Assembly (NCBI GenBank): GCA_938075455.1
Contig: CALJHN010000025.1
Coordinates: 1 to 44,819 of the forward strand
From: an uncultured Flavobacteriales bacterium
GTDB taxonomy: Bacteria > Bacteroidota > Bacteroidia > Flavobacteriales_D > Parvicellaceae
Reading direction: 5' to 3'
Length of the DNA: 44,819 bases
The notes beneath the pieces were generated by a model that was not told where the DNA came from, did not search any database, and saw only the letters and a list, made by a program, of their open reading frames with translations. The translations under genes were made by a program, and so were the position numbers. Below are positions 35,316-43,072 of this stretch, piece after piece (positions within the stretch are counted from its first letter, which is position 1; the number at the start of each line of letters is the position of its first letter).

Positions 35316-37973
35316 TTATTGATTATTTGATATGTTTTTTCTTGTAAGTTGTACATGGCCATTAAGTTCTATTGTCTCAATTCCAAATAGACTAATGCTA
35401 TTAACTAAACATTGAAAGTAGTAAGTTCCGCTTGGGCAATCTTGTTGTGTTTCTTCCGCAGTTCCATCCCATAAAAATTCAGGATCTAATGTTTTGAAAA
35501 CAACCTCACCCCAACGATTTAAAATATATAATTCTATATTGTCAATGTATTTAATTGGCATTATAGCTTGGAAATAATCATTAATTCCATCACCATTAGG
35601 AGTAAAAATATTGGGAAACATGTAGTTTGGGCAATTATCAAAACATACTGTATCACTTGGCAGACTTTCATTGTTATAAATCATCGAATCTGTAGCTGTT
35701 AAATAATAACAACCAGCTATAGAATTTACACCGTTGTATTGATTTTGGTGCTGAAATGTTGTGTCTTCAATATTGTCAAAGAAATTAATTAGTGAATATG
35801 TACTATCTAAAAATGGTGTAAAATATAAGGAATAGGATAAAGCATCATCAGAGCAAGAATTGTTCGGATTAGTCCAATTTAAAGTGTTGATTTCCAAATC
35901 ACAATCTCCTTGTAAAGTTAATGATGGAGGACAAGGTGGTGTATAGTCAAATGGGACATCACATGCTTTTTGAGAAAGATTAATCAAAGGACTTATTATT
36001 GAAGGATCTGTATATTCTCCAATCGATTTAATATAATAGCAATATTGTATTCTATTGGTTAATCCAGAGTCTAAAAAATAGCTCCCAATAGTAGAGTCAA
36101 TTAAAGTATAATTACCATCTATAGAGTCACTTCTAAAAATATAATACATTTCATTATTCCATGGCACATTTTCATTCCAAAAAAGTTCTATTTGGTTATC
36201 ATTTGGAACGGTTCTAAGATGAACACTTGTAGCAGGATTGCTGGACCCTATAAGACTATCAGAATTTAAATAAGTATAATGTAACCCAACCTTATAGTTT
36301 CTGTTGGTATCCACAGTATTTGTGTTTAAAGTGCTGTAGCTGTTTTCTAGTTCATATAAGAAGTTTTTTGGAGAAAATTGATGAATAATATTTCCATTAC
36401 TATTGGTAATTTTGTAGTGGTAGGGACCCTGGTACTGATTAGTATCTAGTTCTGTTGGATTAATCCAATTTATAGAATCTATTCCTTGTAAAGAATCTGT
36501 TACAACAACACTTACATTCGTTAAAATTGCTACTTCCTTTTGGAGCGTTGAGCATGCTGTATCTGAGGGACAACTTTCAAGTTGACCAAAATCATAAATT
36601 CCGGTTACAAAATAGCAATATGATCTACCAATTTCCAGAGAGTCAAAGTCTATGAAAGTAGTATCGCTATTAGATGAGCTTTGATGAACAAGTGAAACTC
36701 CATAGCTTGATAGATTTGTGGATTGACAACATTCTTCAAATGTATTTATAGATCCTAATTTTTTATATACATTATATCCTAATGCATTTGAGCAAATTGC
36801 TTTATCCCATATTAAATGAATAGAACTCCCTATTGGAGATGCAATTAACCCTGTTATGGGGGGAGGCCTAACCTCGATATTAAATGCTTCGTAATCCGAA
36901 AGAACTGGGATTCCATTATCTTCCAGTTCTATTAATATTGGGTAGGAAGATTGTTGAATATGACTACAATTTGTATTCCACTGCAAGATTCCGTTGGCAA
37001 TACCATTTGTTGCAACAGAAGAAAAAGTGGATGGTGAATTAGTTAAATTAAATGAAAGTCCGGCTGCAGTGAGAGAAATAAAATCTGAATCTTGATCCAC
37101 ACCTTGAATATTTATATTTAGAGTGCTTCCTGCCTTAATACAAGTATCTTCAATTGGAGAAATATCTGGGGGATTATTGATGCAGTTATTATTAATAGTC
37201 AATTGAATATCTCTAATAACAGAACCTATTTTATAACCATTTCTCCATTCGGATATTAAAATTGTAAAATTAAACTCACCAACCATCAAAGGATTGTTCC
37301 AACATACAGTCCCAAAAACCGGATCAATAGTGAAATTTCCACCTCCAATAGCATCTGGAAAAACATAATAACTCCCTAATAGTAATGGAAGTGCATCTTG
37401 ACCAAGCGGAACTACCAATTCATAAGACAAAGAGTCCCCGTCTGGATCATAAGCCATCGGATTGTAACAATAAGGCTTATTTAAACATCCTATTGCTGGG
37501 CAAGGACATTCAGTAAATTGTACAGAGTTATTTCCTCCAGATGCTCCTAAAACTGGAGATATTATCAAGAAAGTCTCTAAAGCAAAAATAACATCATCAC
37601 TATTTCCACCAGGCCAAACATTTAAAATTCCTGCATTTCTGTTCGGATCTTCTAGAGATATTCTATGAGTTCCGGTAGAAGTAAAGGTGTGTATACCAAC
37701 ATAAATATTTTTTTTGTGGTTAAGAGATAATGGTACTTCAGAAGTTCTTGTAAGAGTGTCTCTTTGCGCGAATGGAGTCCCTAAATCAAAGTCTAAGAAT
37801 AGTTCAGGTCTATCTGTTCCAGTAGCTGAACCCAAATCAGTACATGTGGTGATGGTGAATTCGTAAGTTAAGCCTCCGATATGACTATAGGTTATTTCAC
37901 CTCCTCTGTTGTGAGAGCCCCAAATAAATATAGGGATTAATAAAAACAAAAAGCTAAAAACTCTAATTAACAT
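35316..37973 (-). CDS. T9SS type-B sorted surface or secreted protein
   Basis: The protein has 885 residues with a signal peptide (to about residue 20). The N-terminal region begins SHNRGGEITYSHIGGLTYEF, common among Bacteroidota surface proteins. Ig-like and fibronectin-III-like beta domains follow (about 260-780). The C-terminal type-B sorting domain is marked by FTPNGDGINDYF (about residues 790-801), LNRWGEVVF and DCPSGTYYF. The type IX machinery exports it and may attach it to the surface. Many Cys residues suggest disulfides. The function is unknown. Confidence 0.9.
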   Translation of the reverse strand: MLIRVFSFLFLLIPIFIWGSHNRGGEITYSHIGGLTYEFTITTCTDLGSATGTDRPELFLDFDLGTPFAQRDTLTRTSEVPLSLNHKKNIYVGIHTFTSTGTHRISLEDPNRNAGILNVWPGGNSDDVIFALETFLIISPVLGASGGNNSVQFTECPCPAIGCLNKPYCYNPMAYDPDGDSLSYELVVPLGQDALPLLLGSYYVFPDAIGGGNFTIDPVFGTVCWNNPLMVGEFNFTILISEWRNGYKIGSVIRDIQLTINNNCINNPPDISPIEDTCIKAGSTLNINIQGVDQDSDFISLTAAGLSFNLTNSPSTFSSVATNGIANGILQWNTNCSHIQQSSYPILIELEDNGIPVLSDYEAFNIEVRPPPITGLIASPIGSSIHLIWDKAICSNALGYNVYKKLGSINTFEECCQSTNLSSYGVSLVHQSSSNSDTTFIDFDSLEIGRSYCYFVTGIYDFGQLESCPSDTACSTLQKEVAILTNVSVVVTDSLQGIDSINWINPTELDTNQYQGPYHYKITNSNGNIIHQFSPKNFLYELENSYSTLNTNTVDTNRNYKVGLHYTYLNSDSLIGSSNPATSVHLRTVPNDNQIELFWNENVPWNNEMYYIFRSDSIDGNYTLIDSTIGSYFLDSGLTNRIQYCYYIKSIGEYTDPSIISPLINLSQKACDVPFDYTPPCPPSLTLQGDCDLEINTLNWTNPNNSCSDDALSYSLYFTPFLDSTYSLINFFDNIEDTTFQHQNQYNGVNSIAGCYYLTATDSMIYNNESLPSDTVCFDNCPNYMFPNIFTPNGDGINDYFQAIMPIKYIDNIELYILNRWGEVVFKTLDPEFLWDGTAEETQQDCPSGTYYFQCLVNSISLFGIETIELNGHVQLTRKNISNNQ

Positions 37974-38065
37974 ATTTATTCAAAATTACTCAAAAGGACC
38001 TTAATTCTTATCATTTAAATAAATTTAATAATTGACTTAAGGATAAATAAAGACTTAATTATGGT

Positions 38066-38073
38066 TATTTTTG
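38066..38073 (+). promoter_or_regulatory. TAnnTTTG-type -7 box ahead of pdxA
   Basis: TATTTTTG matches TAnnTTTG exactly and ends 16 nt before the pdxA start. No TTTG is found at the usual 17-23 nt distance upstream, so support is limited. Confidence 0.3.
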
Positions 38074-38089
38074 TCAATAATCATTCCAA

Positions 38090-39088
38090 ATGCAGAATTT
38101 TATCAAATTAGGTATATCTATAGGGGATCCAAATGGTATTGGTCCTGAAATTATCTTAAAAGCTCTTTCAGAAGAAGGTAGCTTAAATGATATTATACCA
38201 ATTATTTATTCCGAGTTGGAAATTATTGAATTTTATTTGAATCATTTGAGTATAAAAGCGGGCGTAAATATAATTGACGATCCCTTAAAAGCTAAATATG
38301 GACACCTAAATATTTATCAATTAAGCAATTCTAATTTTAAAATTGATTTTGGGATGCAAAAAAAAGAAAGTGCTCAAGTTGCTTTTAAATCATTAAGTAA
38401 AGCTAGCGAACATACTTTGAAAAACCTTATTGATGGCATAGTTACAGCCCCAATTGACAAAAATACTATTCAGGGACATAATTTTGACTTCAGCGGTCAT
38501 ACCGAGTATTTTACAAGCATTGCCAATAGGAGCCAATCCTTAATGTTAATGGTTCATGGAAAGCTTAAGGTTGGTATTGTAACTAATCATTTGTCAATTG
38601 ATCAAGTATCCAAGGCAATTACTGTTGGTGCTATTTTGAATAAAATCAGCTTGTTGGACGATTCTTTAAAAAGAGATTTCAAAATTAAAAATCCAAAAAT
38701 AGGGCTATTAGGACTTAACCCTCACTCTGGAGATGGAGGACTTATAGGTCAACAAGAAGTTAAGATTATCCAACCAGCTATTCAACAAGCAATAGAAAAA
38801 GGGTTTAATGTATTTGGCCCATTTCCTGCAGATGGATTCTTTGCAAGCGAAAATTATAAAGAATATGATGGTGTTTTGGGTATGTACCACGATCAAGGGC
38901 TAACACCTTTTAAAATATTAAGTAAAAACCAAGGGGTTAACTTTACTGCTGGACTTCCAATTATCCGCACTTCACCCGATCATGGAACTGCATATGACAT
39001 AGCTGGAAAAAACAAGGCGAGTTTTATTTCTTTTAAAAACGCCATGTTATTAGCAAAACAAATCTATTTAAATAGGTCTAAAGACTAA
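38090..39088 (+). CDS. pdxA: 4-hydroxythreonine-4-phosphate dehydrogenase
   Basis: The protein has 332 residues, full length. Signatures are SIGDPNGIGPEIILKAL, DFSGHTEYF (metal His), LGLNPHSGDGGLIG, GMYHDQGLTPFKIL and RTSPDHGTAYDIAG. It performs the NAD-dependent oxidation in pyridoxal-phosphate synthesis by the DXP-dependent route. It stands alone, with its stop 2 nt from the stop of the convergent barrel/Ig gene. Confidence 0.96.
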   Translation: MQNFIKLGISIGDPNGIGPEIILKALSEEGSLNDIIPIIYSELEIIEFYLNHLSIKAGVNIIDDPLKAKYGHLNIYQLSNSNFKIDFGMQKKESAQVAFKSLSKASEHTLKNLIDGIVTAPIDKNTIQGHNFDFSGHTEYFTSIANRSQSLMLMVHGKLKVGIVTNHLSIDQVSKAITVGAILNKISLLDDSLKRDFKIKNPKIGLLGLNPHSGDGGLIGQQEVKIIQPAIQQAIEKGFNVFGPFPADGFFASENYKEYDGVLGMYHDQGLTPFKILSKNQGVNFTAGLPIIRTSPDHGTAYDIAGKNKASFISFKNAMLLAKQIYLNRSKD

Positions 39089-39090
39089 AG

Positions 39091-42000
39091 TTACCTCCCG
39101 CCTGATTTTTTATTATTTGTCTGTTTCCTTTTGGCTGCTTCAGCCTTTTTCTTTTCTGCTGCTTGTTGATTTAGCCGTGCTTGTTCTTTTTGTTTCTGCT
39201 CTATTCTTTTTTGCTTTTGCTGTTGTCTTTGTTGTTCTTCAGCAGCTTGTTTTTCTTGCTGTTGTCTTCTTTGTTCTTCTAAAATTGCCTTTTTTTGTTT
39301 TAGTTCCAAAAGCATTTTCTCTTCTTTTATGCTCTTGTCATTATCTTCCTCTTTTTCATCACCCTTATTATCTTCCCCCTTGGCTCTTGTTTGCTCTTCT
39401 TTTGTTTCTTCATTTAATTCCTTCTCTTCATTGTTATCTGTCCCATTATTAGGTAAACTCCCATAGGTAAAACTTATAATTTCACTTGCAGATCCACAAG
39501 TGTTAAATGCATTAATTTCATAATTATGAATTCCTGGAGATAAATTTATCATTGAAGAAAACACACCATTATTCACATTAAAATTAAATCCTTGAGAAGC
39601 TACACCATCGATTTTAAAAATTACATTTTGTGTGTTATTAATCACTGCACTTATATATCCTCTAGAACTACTAGCTGTTACAATATTGCTATTGGGACTT
39701 TTTAAGTTGATAGTAGGATTTTCACATTCAATAGGAGCATATTTTATTGAGACCATACTTTCATCTTTTCCGTCATTATTAAATGCTTTGATGTTGAAAA
39801 TATTTATTCCACTTTGCAATTGGAGTTCACATTGAAAGTCATCAAAATAAGTATCAAAAAGGAAGTTTTTTACAGTATTTCCATTCATAGTTACACTTAC
39901 GTTGTTAGAATTCTCAACGTTTTGTATTTGCCCACTTATTAAAATCATTTTATTATTGGTATTAAAACTCGGACCGGAGGGATATGAAACTATAATTTTA
40001 GGAGGCTTATTTTGAGTTGGTTTTTTATAAGAAATTATTGTTTGGTCAGAGTCAATTCCAGAGTTATTTTTCCCAGAAATATATACAGTATTACTACCTT
40101 CTTTTATTAAAATATTTCTTGCTTCAAAAATATTTCCGGAAAATGTAAAGTTATTATGCAATACTCCGTTCAATTTGAATGTGACGTTGCTAGCAGATGA
40201 AACATTTAAAATTGTGGCTTTTATATCAACATATAAAGATGGAGAACTAAAAGGGCTTATTCCTGGGCTGGTTATATTTACATTTGGCTTTTGAGTTACT
40301 ACCGGTTTGTAAAAAACAATACTTTCATCGAAAGCCGAACCTTGGTTGTTTTGGCCTTTTATTCGAATAATATTTTTTCCATTTCTCAATACAACATTAT
40401 TAGCAACAAATTTATTTCCTGAAAAATTGAAATTTGTTGATGGGTTACCATTTACAGAAAATGTGATGTTATTTTTCCCTACTACATTTAATATATTGGC
40501 ACCTACTTTAATAAATCTAGATACTACGTCAGAAGGGCTTTTGTTTGGGTTTGTAAATCTAACTGAGGGAGGAGGAAATGTTGAGGATTTATAAATTACA
40601 ATAGTTTCATCAAAACTAGAGCCTTGGTTATTAGCTCCAATAATTTTTATATAATTCTTTCCTGTTTTGAGTAGTACTTCAACTGCTTCAAACTTGTTTC
40701 TAGAAAATGTAAAGTTTGTATTTTTAATATTATTGACATAAAATAAAATATCTGAGCTGTTCAATACGTTAAAGACATCAGCATATATATTGATTTTGTT
40801 AATATTTGAAACATATGGGTTTTTGCCTGGGCTAGTTATGTTTACCAATGGTTTTGGTAATAAAGAATTATTGTAGATTATGGTTGTATTGTCCTCTGCT
40901 AATCCTACGCTATTTTTTCCTAAAATTCTAATTATATTTTCCCCAGGAAATAAGCTTATTGATTTTGCTTCAAATTGTGTTGCTGAAAAATCAAATCCAT
41001 AAGACCTGTTCCCATTAATGTAAAATTCAATATTGTATTTATTTTCTACATTTAAAATGGTAGCTCTCAAGTTAGTAGTTGAGTTTAGAGAATTGTATGG
41101 GTTGGTATAAGGGGTGGTAATATCTACCATTGGCATAGGAAGGGGAGAAGAATAAAAAACAATGGTTTCATCATTAGCATAACCGTAGTTGTTTGAAGCC
41201 GAAATTTGAAATATATTATTTCCGTTATTTAGCGGAATATTATTAGCGCTAAAGTATTCACCGTTGAAAGAGAAGTTATAAATTCTTTCACCATTTATTT
41301 TAAATGTTATTTGACTTCTGTCTTCAATATTTAATATCGATGCATGAATAGCTGAGTATGGAGCGCTAGAAATATATGGAGGAGCATTTGGCACTGTAAT
41401 TTTAACAGTTGGCGGCTCTTGTAAAGACGGAGCATTATAATAAATTGTAGTAGTTTTATAATCACTTCCAAATTGATTTATCCCTCGGACTTTAACAATA
41501 TTTTCACCAGGTAATAAATTTATATTTGAATTTAGAATACCATTTTTATAACGATAGTTTTTGGAATTATATCCATTTACAGAAAATTCAATATCAGATC
41601 TAGTTGAATTATAGTTGCTACTAGCTGAAAAATCGTCCTGAAGGTAAAAAACAGAGTTTGAAAAATTAATTGTTGGTAATTCCGTGGTATAAAAACTATT
41701 ACTTGGATTTATCCTCTGAACTAAAGGAGGTCTGCCTTGATTTAATGGAGGATTACTATTTATTGGAGTTGAACTTTTTGGCTCATACTGTTTGTTTGGT
41801 GAAGTTTGTTTATAAGAAGAAATATCAAAATTAAGTTTAAGGGCAGTATAATGGTACCTATCATTTATTTGTGAGTTGTCAATATCGTTTATGTTGTTGG
41901 ACAATGCATAGGTAATTTTATGCTCAACTCCCATAGACCATCTTTCATTAAATTGATATCCAACTCCAAAACCAAGAGAGGGCATAAATTTTAATTTATT

Positions 42001-42645
42001 TGTTTCAATTTCAGTTTCAAAATGTCCATCACTTAAGTTTTTAAGTTGTGTAGCTGTTTGAATATCTGATTCAAATGTCAAACCACTGTAATCGTATGGC
42101 ACTCCTTCATCAAAAATACTATTGGATGTTCCATTTAGAATATCTCTTTTTATATCGTAGTTTGTTACTCCTAACCCCCCAAAACCATATATTAACCACC
42201 CTGTTTTTTCTCTTAATTTATTTAGTGTCAACACTCCTTCAAATGTGTATTCATTAAATTTCATTTGGTAATTATGGTAAGAGTATATAGAATCATCATT
42301 AAAACTAGGTATGATTGAAGAATAAAAACCATTAGGATCAGCAAATGAGTCTGCAATTGCAGTCCATCCAGAATTTTTACCTTTTAAATACCTAAATCTT
42401 AAACCAAAAGAGAAAAATTTATCTTCTTTCTCATAAATAGACTTACCAAAAGTAAATCCTCTTGAATAGCCTGCAAATGGGTTATTGTAAGCAGTATCAT
42501 AACTATTTGTATATTTTTCTGACATTTGCCAGCTCCCACCTACATTAAAGCCTAAATTCCAACCAGTATCATTAGTATAGTTAACAAATTGAGCTACTGA
42601 AATATTGGTTAAAAAAACTATTATATATAAAAATATGTTTTTCAT
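39091..42645 (-). CDS. Outer-membrane barrel protein with eight Ig-like repeats and charged coiled-coil tail
   Basis: The 1184-residue protein has, in order: a signal peptide (to about residue 18); a beta-barrel-like region (19-275) with strands such as SLGFGVGYQFNERWSMGVEH; a Pro/Asn-rich linker; eight repeats of 90-95 residues (about 305-1063); and a 119-residue tail. Each repeat has the frame P.V.IT.P, ILNV, INFxxNG, F.FSG..FEA, L..G.NII.I.G.NN.G and DETIVFYK. The tail first is acidic, then a Gln/Lys/Glu/Arg-rich coiled coil (EEQRRQQQEKQAAEEQQRQQ), and ends in basic KKSGGR. No T9SS sorting domain is seen. I do not know this architecture; an envelope tether is one idea. It is convergent with pdxA. 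Confidence 0.88.
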   Translation of the reverse strand: MKNIFLYIIVFLTNISVAQFVNYTNDTGWNLGFNVGGSWQMSEKYTNSYDTAYNNPFAGYSRGFTFGKSIYEKEDKFFSFGLRFRYLKGKNSGWTAIADSFADPNGFYSSIIPSFNDDSIYSYHNYQMKFNEYTFEGVLTLNKLREKTGWLIYGFGGLGVTNYDIKRDILNGTSNSIFDEGVPYDYSGLTFESDIQTATQLKNLSDGHFETEIETNKLKFMPSLGFGVGYQFNERWSMGVEHKITYALSNNINDIDNSQINDRYHYTALKLNFDISSYKQTSPNKQYEPKSSTPINSNPPLNQGRPPLVQRINPSNSFYTTELPTINFSNSVFYLQDDFSASSNYNSTRSDIEFSVNGYNSKNYRYKNGILNSNINLLPGENIVKVRGINQFGSDYKTTTIYYNAPSLQEPPTVKITVPNAPPYISSAPYSAIHASILNIEDRSQITFKINGERIYNFSFNGEYFSANNIPLNNGNNIFQISASNNYGYANDETIVFYSSPLPMPMVDITTPYTNPYNSLNSTTNLRATILNVENKYNIEFYINGNRSYGFDFSATQFEAKSISLFPGENIIRILGKNSVGLAEDNTTIIYNNSLLPKPLVNITSPGKNPYVSNINKINIYADVFNVLNSSDILFYVNNIKNTNFTFSRNKFEAVEVLLKTGKNYIKIIGANNQGSSFDETIVIYKSSTFPPPSVRFTNPNKSPSDVVSRFIKVGANILNVVGKNNITFSVNGNPSTNFNFSGNKFVANNVVLRNGKNIIRIKGQNNQGSAFDESIVFYKPVVTQKPNVNITSPGISPFSSPSLYVDIKATILNVSSASNVTFKLNGVLHNNFTFSGNIFEARNILIKEGSNTVYISGKNNSGIDSDQTIISYKKPTQNKPPKIIVSYPSGPSFNTNNKMILISGQIQNVENSNNVSVTMNGNTVKNFLFDTYFDDFQCELQLQSGINIFNIKAFNNDGKDESMVSIKYAPIECENPTINLKSPNSNIVTASSSRGYISAVINNTQNVIFKIDGVASQGFNFNVNNGVFSSMINLSPGIHNYEINAFNTCGSASEIISFTYGSLPNNGTDNNEEKELNEETKEEQTRAKGEDNKGDEKEEDNDKSIKEEKMLLELKQKKAILEEQRRQQQEKQAAEEQQRQQQKQKRIEQKQKEQARLNQQAAEKKKAEAAKRKQTNNKKSGGR
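39459..41733 (-). repeat. Eight Ig-like repeats within the barrel/coiled-coil protein
   Basis: Repeats 2-6 are the most alike, sharing the ILNV, FEA and NNQG.AFDE positions. The first, seventh and eighth are more divergent, as expected for old end units. No unit is near-identical at nucleotide level, so the array is ancient, unlike the repeats at the right edge. Confidence 0.8.
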
Positions 42646-43072
42646 AGTATAGTAGTAAATTTACATATATCATGCCAAATTAATACTTAGCATGATTTAA
42701 TGTTTTATTATTTTTAAAAAAATAATTATTTACACTATTAAAGTTTAGAAAATTTTTCTAAAAAATTACAGACTTCATATGCTCACGATTATTTCATTTC
42801 AAACTAATTAAAAAAAGTAATCTAAGTTCAAGAGGGTTTATGATTATTTACACCAATTTTTTTATCCGAAAAAGTAAGGAATTACTATCCAATTATTTAA
42901 TTTTAAAACAATTTCTTTAAATTATTAATGTTTATATGGAAGAAATTTCACTATACCCAAGGCTTTATCAACAATTATTGGTACTTTTCAACAAAAAAAC
43001 AGAACCATAAGCAATTTTTTGCGTATTTATACGTGATTATACGGGTGTGTAAGATCTGTTTTCTACATGTTT
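42646..43072. other. Intergenic divergent region with inverted repeats
   Basis: This 427-bp, AT-rich spacer contains no convincing gene. Near the barrel gene, ATCATGC (42669-42675) and GCATGAT (42690-42696) form a 7-bp inverted repeat with a 14-nt spacer. Near the right adhesin, CGTAT-tt-ATACG (43022-43033) is a perfect palindrome and TTATACG occurs twice, 10 nt apart (43027-43033 and 43037-43043). These are candidate operators. Nothing else is evident. Confidence 0.5.

Noticed and set aside
39117..39452. Plus-strand hydrophobic frame opposite the coiled-coil tail
   Set aside because: A shadow of Gln/Lys/Glu-rich codons; antisense of such repeats always reads Leu/Phe/Val-rich.
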